From positions 2,170,001 to 2,234,000 of the forward strand of contig NZ_CP066129.1 in assembly GCF_019242955.1 (NCBI RefSeq): DNA of 64,000 nucleotides. The letters run 5' to 3'. Each line of letters begins with the position of its first letter. Positions within the stretch are counted from its first letter, which is position 1. This DNA is from Morganella morganii. Lineage in GTDB: Bacteria > Pseudomonadota > Gammaproteobacteria > Enterobacterales > Enterobacteriaceae. Both the position numbers and the translations under genes were made by a program. Below, in pieces: positions 1 to 8,498 of the stretch. The notes below the pieces were generated by a model that saw only the letters and a list, made by a program, of their open reading frames with translations, made no database searches and was not told the DNA's origin.

Positions 1-41
1 ATGGAGACCGTCCAGATCACCGGTTTGTTATTCTGAGCCAT
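1..41 (-). CDS. prpR: PrpR N-terminus, sigma-54 activator of propionate catabolism (cut by window edge)
   Basis: Only the first 13 codons are inside the window. They read MAQNNKPVIWTVS, and KPVIWTVS is the conserved start of PrpR in enterobacteria. The start codon complement is at 39-41 and a GGGAGAAG ribosome site lies just upstream of it. PrpR is a sigma-54-dependent activator that senses 2-methylcitrate and switches on the divergent prp operon. Its position back to back with prpB fits this role. The rest of the protein lies to the left of the window, so its integrity cannot be judged. Confidence 0.85.
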   Translation of the reverse strand, partial: MAQNNKPVIWTVS

Positions 42-50
42 CAGCTTCTC

Positions 51-120
51 CCTGTTTCATATGTTTCATATGTTTCATATTTATTTCATGAAACACCATA
101 GCAGCCATTTTGAAACATAA
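51..120. promoter_or_regulatory. Repeated TGTTTCAT / TTTCATGAAA motifs, probable PrpR operator
   Basis: Three head-to-tail copies of TGTTTCAT lie at 53-60, 62-69 and 71-78, in a 9-base phase. They are followed by the palindrome TTTCATGAAA at 84-93 and an opposite-strand copy (TGAAACAT) at 111-118. The cluster is about 140-200 bp upstream of the sigma-54 promoter, a normal enhancer distance, and immediately next to the prpR start. Binding by PrpR is inferred from position and symmetry, not seen directly. Confidence 0.6.
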
Positions 121-258
121 ATAGCATCACCATCACAGTTCGCTAACATCACGCTTGTCAGACAGAATCAGCAAATTCTATAGTGAGTAACGTAATGACA
201 GGATAAACAAGCCAAAGATGTGATACACCTCGCGTTTTAGTGACCATACCCGGCTGAT

Positions 259-274
259 TGGCATAGCGATTGCT
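259..274 (+). promoter_or_regulatory. Sigma-54 promoter of prpBCD
   Basis: TGGCAT-N5-TTGCT matches the -24/-12 consensus TGGCAC-N5-TTGCA/T. The invariant GG (260-261) and GC (272-273) are exactly 10 bases apart. It lies 40 bp upstream of prpB, and prp operons are known to be transcribed by sigma-54 RNA polymerase with PrpR. A weak CRP-like half site (TGTGA at 219-223) precedes it, but its second half is poor. Confidence 0.8.
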
Positions 275-314
275 TTATAACATCTGAGTATCAAACTAAT
301 AACAAGGTGAATAT

Positions 315-1199
315 ATGGCACTTTATTCCGCAGGACGCGCATTCCGCGACGCTGTACAGTCTGAATCCCCGTTACAGCTGGTCGGCGCTATTAATGCCAA
401 CCATGCACTTCTGGCAAAACGTGCGGGTTATAAAGCAATTTATCTCTCCGGCGGCGGTGTTGCCGCAGGCTCTCTGGGTATCCCTGACCTGGGTATTTCC
501 ACTCTGGATGATGTACTGACGGATGTCCGCCGTATTACTGATGTGTGTGATCTCCCGCTGCTGGTGGATGCGGATATCGGTTTCGGCCCGTCCGCCTTTA
601 ACGTGGTGCGTACCGTGAAATCTCTGATCAAAGCCGGAGCTGCCGGGATGCACATTGAAGACCAGGTGGGGGCAAAACGCTGTGGTCACCGCCCGAACAA
701 AGAAATCGTATCGAAACAGGAAATGGTTGATCGCATTAAAGCTGCTGTCGATGCACGGACTGACGAGAATTTCGTGGTCATGGCGCGTACTGATGCACTG
801 GCGGTCGAAGGTCTGGAATCTGCCCTCGAGCGCGCACAGGCTTACATTGATGCCGGTGCCGATATGCTGTTCCCGGAAGCCATTACCGAACTGGCAATGT
901 ATCGCCTGTTCACTGACAAAATCAGCGTGCCGGTACTGGCAAACATCACTGAATTCGGCAAAACACCGCTGTTTACCCTGGATGAGCTGCGCAGTGTGAA
1001 TATCGCTATCGCGCTGTATCCGCTTACGGCCTTCCGGGCGATGAATAAAGCGGCTGAGAATGTCTATAACACCCTGCGCCGTGAAGGTTCGCAACAGAGC
1101 CTGATTTCACAGATGCAGACCCGTGATGAATTATACCAAAGCATTAACTACTACGATTATGAAGATAAGCTCGACGCACTGTTTTCGCAGAAAAAATAA
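315..1199 (+). CDS. prpB: 2-methylisocitrate lyase
   Basis: PrpB cleaves 2-methylisocitrate to pyruvate and succinate, the last step of the methylcitrate cycle for propionyl-CoA use. It is a cytosolic member of the isocitrate lyase/PEP mutase family. The 294-residue protein has the usual length and carries the signature KRCGH at residues 121-125, with the catalytic Cys123, and Mg-binding acidic residues in VDADIGFG (84-91). The start [10 protein letters not shown] follows an AAGGTG ribosome site. It is the first gene of prpBCD, 60 bp before prpC, under the sigma-54 promoter just upstream. Confidence 0.97.
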   Translation: MALYSAGRAFRDAVQSESPLQLVGAINANHALLAKRAGYKAIYLSGGGVAAGSLGIPDLGISTLDDVLTDVRRITDVCDLPLLVDADIGFGPSAFNVVRTVKSLIKAGAAGMHIEDQVGAKRCGHRPNKEIVSKQEMVDRIKAAVDARTDENFVVMARTDALAVEGLESALERAQAYIDAGADMLFPEAITELAMYRLFTDKISVPVLANITEFGKTPLFTLDELRSVNIAIALYPLTAFRAMNKAAENVYNTLRREGSQQSLISQMQTRDELYQSINYYDYEDKLDALFSQKK

Positions 1200-1259
1200 C
1201 CTCTGAAAGATAACGCGAAGCAGGTTGTACACTCACTATAATAATAAGGATCACCCGTT

Positions 1260-2423
1260 ATGAATGAACAACTTAGCAAACCTGAACCTGCACTGAAGAA
1301 AGGCAAAAAATCCGTCGCATTGTCCGGCGTTGCTGCCGGCAATACTGCACTCTGTACTGTGGGGATTAATGGGAACGACCTGCACTACCGCGGTTACGAC
1401 ATTCTGGATTTAGCCACGCAATGTGATTTTGAAGAAGTCGCTCATCTTCTGATCCACGAGAAACTGCCTAACGCGGCGGAACTGGCCGCCTACAAGGCAA
1501 AACTGAAATCACTGCGCGGCCTGCCGCACAGTGTGAAAAAAGCCCTGGAAGCACTGCCTGCCTCTGCCCACCCGATGGACGTGCTGCGTACCGGCGTGTC
1601 CATTATGGGTTGCGTTCTGCCGGAGAAAGAAGGCCATCCGTTATCCGGTGCCCGTGATATCGCCGATCGCCTGCTCTCTTCCCTGACCTCCATGCTGCTT
1701 TACTGGTATCACTATGCGTTTAATGATCGCCGCATTGATACCGAAACGGATGACGACACCTGCGGCGGCCATTTCCTGCATCTGCTGCACGGCAAAAAAC
1801 CGTCTGAAAACTGGGTGCGTTTTATGAACTCCTCGTTCATTCTCTATGCAGAACATGAGTTTAACGCCTCCACATTTGCTGCCCGTGTTATCGCCGGAAC
1901 CGGAACCGATTTTTATTCGTCCATCACCGGTGCAATTGCCGCATTGCGCGGGCCAAAACACGGCGGCGCCAACGAAGTATCACTGGAGACTCAGAAACGT
2001 TACAGCTCACCGGATGAAGCGCAGGCCGATATTCTCGCCCGTCTTACCCGCAGTGAAGTGGTAATGGGTTTCGGTCATCCGGTGTATACCATTGCTGACC
2101 CGCGCCACCAGGTCATCAAAGCGATTTCCCGTGAGTTATCCGAAGAAGCGAAAGATTTCCGTCTGTTTGATATCGCGGATCGTATTGAATCCGTGATGTC
2201 TCAGCACAAGAAGATGTTCCCGAACCTCGACTGGTTCTCAGCGGTGGCGTATCACCTGATGGGAGTACCAACAGCGATGTTTACCCCGATTTTTGTTATT
2301 GCCCGTTCCGCAGGCTGGGCTGCACACATCATTGAACAGCGTCTGGATAATAAAATTATTCGTCCGTCCGCCAATTACACCGGACCGGAAAACCAGACCT
2401 TTGTACCCCTTAAAGCGCGCTAA
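1260..2423 (+). CDS. prpC: 2-methylcitrate synthase
   Basis: PrpC condenses propionyl-CoA with oxaloacetate to give 2-methylcitrate. It belongs to the citrate synthase family. The 387 residues include GPKHGGAN (231-238) and GFGHPVY (270-276), which hold the two catalytic histidines (His234, His273). The length equals that of other enterobacterial PrpC proteins. An AAGGA site precedes the ATG. It sits between prpB and prpD (25 bp gap) and is surely co-transcribed. Confidence 0.97.
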   Translation: MNEQLSKPEPALKKGKKSVALSGVAAGNTALCTVGINGNDLHYRGYDILDLATQCDFEEVAHLLIHEKLPNAAELAAYKAKLKSLRGLPHSVKKALEALPASAHPMDVLRTGVSIMGCVLPEKEGHPLSGARDIADRLLSSLTSMLLYWYHYAFNDRRIDTETDDDTCGGHFLHLLHGKKPSENWVRFMNSSFILYAEHEFNASTFAARVIAGTGTDFYSSITGAIAALRGPKHGGANEVSLETQKRYSSPDEAQADILARLTRSEVVMGFGHPVYTIADPRHQVIKAISRELSEEAKDFRLFDIADRIESVMSQHKKMFPNLDWFSAVAYHLMGVPTAMFTPIFVIARSAGWAAHIIEQRLDNKIIRPSANYTGPENQTFVPLKAR

Positions 2424-2448
2424 TAATTAATTAAAAAGGAAATAACGT

Positions 2449-3900
2449 ATGTCAGCATCTTTTACCCCGCAGCATCAAGAGTACGACAAGGTCATTCAGG
2501 ACATCACTGATTACGTTCTGAATATGGATATCAGCAGTGATCGCGCTTATGACACTGCGTATCACTGCTTCCTGGATACCCTGGGTTGCGGTCTGGAAGC
2601 CCTGGAATATCCGGCGTGCAGAAAAATGCTCGGCCCTGTTGTGCCGGGAACCATTGTCCCGAACGGCGCCAAAGTCCCCGGGACACAATTCCAGCTTGAT
2701 CCGGTGCAGGCCGCTTTCAATATCGGTGCGATGATCCGCTGGCTGGATTTCAACGACACCTGGCTGGCTGCGGAATGGGGACACCCTTCTGATAACCTCG
2801 GCGGTATCCTGGCGGTCGCAGACTGGTTGTCCCGTGAAGCGATTGCCAAAGGTAAAGCGCCGCTGCCGCTGAAACGCGTGCTGACGGCCATGATCAAAGC
2901 CCATGAAATTCAGGGCTGTCTGGCACTGGAAAACTCATTCAATAAAGTCGGTCTTGACCACGTTGTGCTGGTGAAAGTCGCCTCCACTGCCGTTGTCGGT
3001 GAAATGCTGGGGCTGGATCGTGAGCAGTTATTAAGCGCGGTTTCTCATGCATGGGTGGATGGTCAGTCTCTGCGTACCTACCGCCATGCACCGAATACCG
3101 GTTCACGTAAATCCTGGGCTGCCGGTGATGCCACATCCCGTGCGGTACGTCTGGCGCTGTTCGCTCAGAAAGGCGAAATGGGTTATCCGACGGTGCTGAC
3201 AGCTAAAATCTGGGGTTTCTATGATGTTCTGTTTGACGGTAAACCGTTTAAATTCCAGCGTGATTACGGCTCTTATGTGATGGAAAACGTGCTGTTCAAG
3301 ATTTCATTCCCGGCCGAATTCCACTCTCAGACGGCCGTTGAAGCGGCGATGACACTGCACCACAAACTGGCGGCACTGGGTAAAACGGCAGATGATATTG
3401 AGAACGTCACTATCCGTACTCATGAAGCCTGTATCCGTATTATCGACAAACACGGCCCGCTGAATAACCCGGCTGACCGCGACCACTGTATCCAGTATAT
3501 GGTGGCGGTTCCGCTGATCTTCGGCCGTCTGACTGCCGCGGATTATGAGGATGGTATCGCGTCAGACAGCCGTATTGATGCACTGCGCGCCCGTATTCAC
3601 TGTGAGGAAGATACTGCGTTTACCCGTGATTACCATGATCCGGAAAAACGCTCTATCGCCAACGCCCTGACTGTAACGCTGAAAGACGGTACTGTGCTGG
3701 ATGAGGTCGTGGTGGAATATCCGGTCGGGCACGCCCGCCGTCGTGAGGAAGGCATTCCGCTGCTGCTGGCGAAATTCCGCACCAACCTGGCGCGGATGTT
3801 CCCGGAAGCACAGCAGCAGCGCATTCTGAATGCGGCCCGTGACCGTAAAACACTCGAAACCATGTCAGTCAGCGACTTTATGGATCTGTTTGTTATTTAA
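2449..3900 (+). CDS. prpD: 2-methylcitrate dehydratase
   Basis: PrpD dehydrates 2-methylcitrate to 2-methyl-cis-aconitate. It is an iron-sulfur-free enzyme of the MmgE/PrpD family. The 483 residues show the family motif RWLDFNDTW near 97-105 followed by EWGHPSDN (109-116). An AAAAAGGAA ribosome site lies upstream. A strong terminator follows 31 bp after the stop, so prpD is the last gene of the operon. The usual fourth gene prpE (propionyl-CoA synthetase) is absent at this place. Confidence 0.97.
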   Translation: MSASFTPQHQEYDKVIQDITDYVLNMDISSDRAYDTAYHCFLDTLGCGLEALEYPACRKMLGPVVPGTIVPNGAKVPGTQFQLDPVQAAFNIGAMIRWLDFNDTWLAAEWGHPSDNLGGILAVADWLSREAIAKGKAPLPLKRVLTAMIKAHEIQGCLALENSFNKVGLDHVVLVKVASTAVVGEMLGLDREQLLSAVSHAWVDGQSLRTYRHAPNTGSRKSWAAGDATSRAVRLALFAQKGEMGYPTVLTAKIWGFYDVLFDGKPFKFQRDYGSYVMENVLFKISFPAEFHSQTAVEAAMTLHHKLAALGKTADDIENVTIRTHEACIRIIDKHGPLNNPADRDHCIQYMVAVPLIFGRLTAADYEDGIASDSRIDALRARIHCEEDTAFTRDYHDPEKRSIANALTVTLKDGTVLDEVVVEYPVGHARRREEGIPLLLAKFRTNLARMFPEAQQQRILNAARDRKTLETMSVSDFMDLFVI

Positions 3901-3930
3901 TTTCTCTGCCCGGCAACGCAGAAAAACGAA

Positions 3931-3960
3931 GCGGATACCCCGGTATCCGCTTTCTGTTTT
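3931..3960 (+). terminator. prpBCD terminator
   Basis: GCGGATACC and GGTATCCGC form a perfect inverted repeat (3931-3950), followed by TTTCTGTTTT. It ends the prp operon where prpE would be expected. The minus-strand GFA gene ends at 3959, so it may also act in that direction. Confidence 0.8.
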
Positions 3961-4366
3961 ATTCTGCGCCGAACATCGCCAGAATATCCTGCTCCGTCAG
4001 CATCGGTGTTTTTTCTGCAAAATTGTAATACGCCGGTTTGCTGTCAGTGTAAATCTGCATTGCCAGGCGGGATTCCTGTGTCTCCCCCAGTAATGCCGCA
4101 GAGACATAATATTGATCGGCCGGTTTCAGATAATAAAACAGGTGTGTTCCGCACTCGCGGCAAAAGCAACGATCGCCCCACTCCGAGGAGTGATAACGGG
4201 TAATATATTCTTCACCGCTGAGAGTGACATCGCTGCCGCAATCCACGGACATAAAAGGCGCGCCATTCCATTTTCTGCACATACCGCAATGGCAGACAGA
4301 AATATCGTGTACCGCCTGAGGTACAGAGACTGTTACGTTACCGCACAAACATTGACCCTTAACCAT
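3959..4366 (-). CDS. GFA/CENP-V family zinc-binding protein
   Basis: A 135-residue protein of the GFA (glutathione-dependent formaldehyde-activating) superfamily. Zinc ligands are visible as CLCG near the N-terminus, CHCGMC in the first third and CRECG in the middle. I chose the start MVKGQCLCG because AGGAGA lies six bases upstream; a reading frame continues 40 codons further but has no ribosome site and adds an unrelated tail. The family name is misleading: most members have no proven enzyme activity. It is convergent with prpD and divergent from ydfG. Its substrate is unknown. Confidence 0.85.
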   Translation of the reverse strand: MVKGQCLCGNVTVSVPQAVHDISVCHCGMCRKWNGAPFMSVDCGSDVTLSGEEYITRYHSSEWGDRCFCRECGTHLFYYLKPADQYYVSAALLGETQESRLAMQIYTDSKPAYYNFAEKTPMLTEQDILAMFGAE

Positions 4367-4564
4367 TTTCCGTCTCCTGTGAATAATCAGGTTGTTGTTG
4401 ATTAACTTCAGTGTTTTTCCGTAATGAAAACTGAAAAACGGAATCTGTGACCCGCTTTCTGTCATGCAGACACGGTACACTATCACGATATTACCACCGG
4501 TATTCTATCGCCATGGTTATTATTACTTTTCCGGGGTTTCCCGCTGACAGATTCGGAGTATGTG

Positions 4565-5315
4565 ATGATTGTTTTAATTACAGGTGCAACCGCAGGTTTT
4601 GGTGAGGCATTTGCCCGCAAATTTATTGAGAACGGCCATACTGTTATCGGCACCGGCCGCCGCATTGAACGCCTGGCGAAACTGCAAAAAGAGTTCGGAA
4701 ACAAATTTTTCCCGCTGGCTCTGGATATGACAGACAGCCCGGCTGTCGATAATGTGATCAACTCACTGCCGGAATCCCTGCGTGAAATCGATGTTCTGGT
4801 AAATAACGCCGGTCTGGCTCTGGGCATGGAAACCGTTGATAAAGGCAATCCCGCAGAATGGGATGTGGTGGTGGATACCAATATCAAGGGACTGCTGCAT
4901 ATGACCCGTGCGATTCTGCCGGGCATGGTGGAAAGAAACCGGGGTCATATCATTAATTTAGGTTCAACGGCCGGGTCATGGCCGTATGCCGGCGGTAACG
5001 TTTACTGCGGAACCAAAGCCTTTGTCCGTCAGTTCAGTTTGGCGCTGCGCGCTGATCTGTTCGGTAAAAAAAATCCGTGTGACAGATATTGAACCGGGCA
5101 TGGTCGGTGGTACAGAATTTTCCGGGATTCGTTATCGCGGGGATGAGGGAAAAGCGGCAAATACCTATAAAGACGCTGATCCGCTGATGCCGGATGATAT
5201 CGCGGAAGCGGTTTTCTGGGTTGCAACGTTGCCGCCGCACGTAAATATTAATACTATGGAAATGATGCCGGTCTGTCAGTCATTCGCCGGGCTGAATGTG
5301 CACCGCGAAGGCTGA
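4565..5315 (+). pseudogene. ydfG: 3-hydroxy acid dehydrogenase YdfG, broken by a one-base frameshift
   Basis: YdfG is an NADP-dependent short-chain dehydrogenase that acts on serine, 3-hydroxypropionate and related malonic-semialdehyde pairs. The first part has the Rossmann motif TGATAGFG, LVNNAGLALGME and the catalytic region down to KAFVRQFS. A run of eight A at 5066-5073 shifts the frame: the first frame stops at 5092 as ...FGKKNPCDRY, while the rest of the protein (IRVTDIEPGMVGGTEFS to GLNVHREG) continues in the next frame to 5315. Removing one A gives a normal protein of about 249 residues. The ATG at 4565 follows GGAG by six bases and matches the family start. Sequencing error and true mutation are both possible. 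Confidence 0.85.
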
Positions 5316-5350
5316 AACGACCACAAAAAATAAGCCGGTATCCGTATAAT

Positions 5351-5374
5351 CAGGTAATTTTATTAAATTACCTG
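5351..5374. other. Perfect inverted repeat between ydfG and ynfB
   Basis: CAGGTAATTT and AAATTACCTG form a 10-bp stem with a TATT loop. No T-run follows on either strand, so it is a poor terminator. It may be a weak terminator or a protein-binding site for the ynfB promoter 30 bp downstream. Confidence 0.4.
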
Positions 5375-5403
5375 AAATTATCACCGAAAAACGTTGTCTT
5401 TTA

Positions 5404-5431
5404 TTGGTGCATAAACAGACTTTGCTATAAT
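5404..5431 (+). promoter_or_regulatory. Sigma-70 promoter of ynfB-ynfD
   Basis: TATAAT at 5426-5431 is a perfect -10, with a TTGGTG -35-like element (5404-5409) at 16-base spacing. It lies 53 bp before the ynfB start codon. Confidence 0.6.
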
Positions 5432-5484
5432 GCACACGATCAAAATGACGTTTGCAGGTTTTGAACTTTGAGGAAAACACGACA

Positions 5485-5850
5485 ATGACTAACTCCATGC
5501 TCAAAAAGTGGTTTATCGCGACCGCCTTTGCTGCTCCTTTCATGTTTGCAGCACAGGCAGGCGCCGCGACAACAAATTGCAGCCCGGGCAGTACCTGTGT
5601 TATCAGTGGCGGCGATACTGCGCTTGAAAAAGAGAGAGCACGTCAGGAAAAAGAGCAATGGGATGATACCCGCTCTCTGCGTCAGAAGGTCAACCGCCGT
5701 GCTGAAAAAGAGTTCGATAAAGTTGACCGTGCTATTGATGCTGAAGATGCATGCTTAAAAAGTTCGGTTGTTACCGCGTATTGGGAACCTAATACGCTGA
5801 GATGCCTTGATGCAAATACAGGGCGTGAAGTTTCCACTGGCTGGAAATAA
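5485..5850 (+). CDS. ynfB: YnfB, DUF1283 periplasmic protein
   Basis: A small exported protein of 121 residues of the DUF1283 family. The N-terminus is a clear signal peptide (MLKKW, then a hydrophobic stretch ending ...AAQAGA). The mature part contains the family block [16 protein letters not shown] and the C-terminal block [12 protein letters not shown], which match E. coli YnfB closely. The start at 5485 follows AGGAAA; an upstream in-frame ATG at 5452 lacks a ribosome site. It is followed 19 bp later by ynfD, so the two are probably one transcript. The function of the family is unknown. Confidence 0.9.
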   Translation: MTNSMLKKWFIATAFAAPFMFAAQAGAATTNCSPGSTCVISGGDTALEKERARQEKEQWDDTRSLRQKVNRRAEKEFDKVDRAIDAEDACLKSSVVTAYWEPNTLRCLDANTGREVSTGWK

Positions 5851-5869
5851 ATACATTTAAGGATAAATG

Positions 5870-6103
5870 ATGAAAAAACTGATTGCGCTCAGTGCTGTTC
5901 TCTTTGCCGTTGCACCTGTCATGGCGCAGGCATCATGTGAAAGTGTGACTGAGGAAATTTCGCAGAAAATCATCAGCAATGGTGTTCCTGCTGACGGTTT
6001 TACGCTGACTGTGGTTCCGGCTGAAGAAGCGGCACAGGCAGAAGGTCAGGTTGTGGGTAACTGCGACAACGAAACTCAGAATATTATTTATCTGCGTAAA
6101 TAA
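5870..6103 (+). CDS. ynfD: YnfD, DUF1161 periplasmic protein
   Basis: A 77-residue exported protein of the DUF1161 family. It has a signal peptide ending at PVMAQA, then SCESVTEEISQKI and the conserved GQVVGNC, giving one likely disulfide. The second of two adjacent ATG codons is chosen because AAGGA lies six bases upstream of it; the first is only three bases away. In E. coli ynfB and ynfD are also near neighbours. Function is unknown. Confidence 0.9.
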   Translation: MKKLIALSAVLFAVAPVMAQASCESVTEEISQKIISNGVPADGFTLTVVPAEEAAQAEGQVVGNCDNETQNIIYLRK

Positions 6104-6132
6104 TAACTCGCTGTCAGGTTTTGACCATAAAA

Positions 6133-6154
6133 AAGGGCTGATTTATCAGCCCTT
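6133..6154 (+). terminator. ynfBD terminator, first copy of a repeated hairpin
   Basis: AAGGGCTGA and TCAGCCCTT pair around a TTTA loop, 30 bp after the ynfD stop. The same 22 bases occur again at 6295-6316. The A/T flanks on both sides would allow termination in either direction. Confidence 0.7.
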
Positions 6155-6217
6155 CAGGCCGTTGACAAACCCGCAGGGGTTGGCGACGACCGACAGAGGT
6201 TGTAAAAATAAACCAGG

Positions 6218-6283
6218 AAAATCAATTTATTGATTTTCGGCTGATAACACAAAGCAGGAAAAACCACGTTTTATCCTGCTTTG
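6218..6283. repeat. Two further hairpins in the ynfD-bioD2 gap
   Basis: AAAATCAA/TTGATTTT form a stem at 6218-6237 (loop TTTA), and CAAAGCAGGA/TCCTGCTTTG form a stem at 6250-6283. With the repeated hairpin on either side, the 230-bp gap contains four stem-loops in a row. No ORF is seen here. Confidence 0.55.
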
Positions 6284-6294
6284 TCAGCAATCTC

Positions 6295-6316
6295 AAGGGC
6301 TGATTTATCAGCCCTT
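6295..6316 (-). terminator. Second copy of the 22-base hairpin, probable bioD2 terminator
   Basis: Identical over 22 bases to 6133-6154. It lies 19 bp beyond the bioD2 stop on the minus strand. TTTT follows on the plus strand. Confidence 0.6.
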
Positions 6317-6334
6317 TTGTATTTGACCGGAGAT

Positions 6335-7024
6335 TCAGGATGCCGCTAATGCTTCACCCCAGAGCATCTCAATCTGCTCTTCATTGAGGTAATGCGACAA
6401 CTCGCGTTCTTCCGGACGCAGCAGATACGGGATCTCGCCCAGCAGTGGTGCCGGTAAATGTGTCAGTAAGCGATCCATTACCTGTGCATAGTGTGACAAC
6501 CCCGGGTTTATCCGGTTTGCAATCCAGCCGATAATCTCCAGACCATCATTTTTAATGGCTTCAGCAGTTAACAATGCATGGTTCACACAACCGGATTGGA
6601 TCCCGACGACCATGATCACCGGCAATTTTTCTTTTTTCACCCAATCGGATAAAAAAGTCTCGTTATTCAGTAAATAACGCCATCCGCCGTTCCCTTCCAC
6701 CACAACCTGATCCGCCAGATGACTTAATTTTTCCAGTCCCTGTGATAACGCAGAAAACTGAACTTCAGTGGTCGTCTGACCATAATTACTTTCCAGCATT
6801 ACCGGGTTGATATCCTGATAAGAAACATCAACAGATGATGAGTCATGCAGGATCATTGCGTCACGGTTACGTTTGCCGTTAAGTGTGTCGTGGTATTCTG
6901 TCGCGATTGGTTTATAGCCAACGACAGATTTACCCAGGCGGTTGATGGCTTGCAGTAAAGCCCGCGTCGCAACAGTTTTGCCGATATTCGTATCTGTGCC
7001 GGTTATAAACAAGCGCCTTAACAT
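6335..7024 (-). CDS. Dethiobiotin synthetase-like ATPase (BioD2/YnfK type)
   Basis: A 229-residue P-loop protein of the BioD family. The ATP-binding motif GTDTNIGKT is at residues 9-17, and VVVEGNGGW corresponds to the second conserved block. BioD closes the ureido ring of biotin using CO2 and ATP. The neighbour is mlc, as with ynfK in E. coli, so this is the second BioD paralogue, not the one inside the bio operon. Whether it acts in biotin synthesis is unproven. It is 175 bp downstream of mlc on the same strand. Confidence 0.85.
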   Translation of the reverse strand: MLRRLFITGTDTNIGKTVATRALLQAINRLGKSVVGYKPIATEYHDTLNGKRNRDAMILHDSSSVDVSYQDINPVMLESNYGQTTTEVQFSALSQGLEKLSHLADQVVVEGNGGWRYLLNNETFLSDWVKKEKLPVIMVVGIQSGCVNHALLTAEAIKNDGLEIIGWIANRINPGLSHYAQVMDRLLTHLPAPLLGEIPYLLRPEERELSHYLNEEQIEMLWGEALAAS

Positions 7025-7199
7025 AGATGTTTTTCCGTTATATCAAGAGGTGCGTATCAAAATTGATAACGGAAGCAGTGTAAGACATCCGGTTTATATC
7101 AGGCTTGCGCCAGCGCAATTTTTTGCGAAAATCCTGTTTTCATAAACAAATCCCTGTCATTTATTTGTTTTATGTCAAAGATGAACACTACAGAATTAC

Positions 7200-8403
7200 T
7201 TAACCATCCATCAGTTTGATAAGAAGTGAGCCGTTATACAACGCCTCTTTAATTAAAGCTGCGCCGGGTAATGTCCCGCAATTAGTAAATTCACATGAAG
7301 TCATTGTCAGTTCCCGGCTGAATGCCGGCAGAGCCCGCTGCGTGATCCGGGCCCGGATAGCAGGAAACAGCACAGACGATGCAGGGTTTAACGGTGAGCC
7401 AATCAGAATAATCTCCGGATTAAAGATATTGACCATCACTGCCGCGATATCCCCGATATGCTGTCCCACCTGCTCTATCAATGCACCGGCCGCCGTGTCA
7501 CCATCCAGTGCTGCACGACACAGCATTCCGGCGGTCGGCAATTGCCCGTCCGGCGTATCCAAAAACTGAGCCGCCGTTTCCAGTACATGGTGCAGACCAA
7601 TTTCCGTTTCCAGGCAACCGCGGTTACCGCAATAACAGTGTTTACCCTGAGCATTGATTTGAGTGTGACCGATTTCCGCGGTGCTGTGGCTTCCGGCATG
7701 CAGCAGTGCGCCGTCCGTTATAATCGCGGCACCGACATTTTCATCAATGACCAGCTGGATGATATTTTTACACTCTTTGGCCGCACCAAAAAAAATATTC
7801 CGCCAGAGACCAGGCTGAAATACCGTGCTGAAGAAATACCGGCATCCCGGTATGCTGGTAAAGAATGTCCGCTACCGGCAAATCCGTCAGCTGATAATAA
7901 GGAGAATGGCGGATAATACCGTTTGCAGGATCGACAATCGCATCGGTGGTGATAGCAATTGCCGTGAGCCGCTCAGTTATCTGATGGTTGCGGGAAAAGA
8001 AGGCATCGACCTGTGCCAGAAACAGTGTGACAAAATCCCGGTCACCAGCCGGAAAATCAATAATGTCCTCGGCCAGCAATTTTCCGCTCAGTTCCCGCAG
8101 GGCGAAAACCAGTTCGCCCCGGTTAATACGAATACATAAAAAATGCCAGCCGTCACAATCTGTTTTCAGCCCTACTGCGGGACGGCCGCGAAAGCCTAAT
8201 CCCGGAAACTCCGTTTCCCGGACCAGATGTGCATCCATCAGTTCACGGGTTATTTTCGTGATACTTGCCGGTGCCAGCCCGGTTTTTTTTGAGAGAGAAA
8301 TACGGGAAACAGGGCCTTCACGATCAATATAACGGTACACAACCCCCATATTGGTTTGCTTTATATGGTCAATATGGCCGGGCTGCGCTGAAGGTTTCAC
8401 CAA
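7200..8403 (-). pseudogene. mlc: Mlc (DgsA), glucose-responsive ROK repressor, broken by a one-base frameshift
   Basis: Mlc represses PTS sugar genes such as ptsG and manXYZ, and is released by membrane-bound EIICB-Glc. The N-terminal part (7768-8403) has PGHIDHIKQTN, the winged helix-turn-helix around LAPASITKITREL, and half of the ROK fold to ISAWSLAEYFF. There the frame breaks at eight A on the plus strand (7788-7795) and stops. Deleting one base continues as GAAKECKNIIQLVIDENVGA, the zinc site HCYCGNRGCLE and the C-terminus GSLLIKLMDG at 7200. Both halves match E. coli Mlc along their length. The start is TTG at 8403 or GTG at 8400. As written the product would lose the zinc site and half the effector domain. 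Confidence 0.88.
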
Positions 8404-8498
8404 TAATAATCCTGAGTTTATGATGCTAAGATCTTAATTATCCGAATAAATACACACTTAGTAAGTGGCTTCACGTAAAATTGTGAATTAATTCACAG

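Noticed and set aside
219-234. CRP-like site upstream of prpB
   Set aside because: Only the TGTGA half is good; the second half TCGCG is too far from TCACA.
372-1094. 240-codon minus-strand frame inside prpB
   Set aside because: Shadow frame; prpB on the plus strand is certain.
8282-8289. Another eight-base homopolymer within mlc
   Set aside because: Here the frame is intact (SLSKKTGLAP), so it is not a frameshift.
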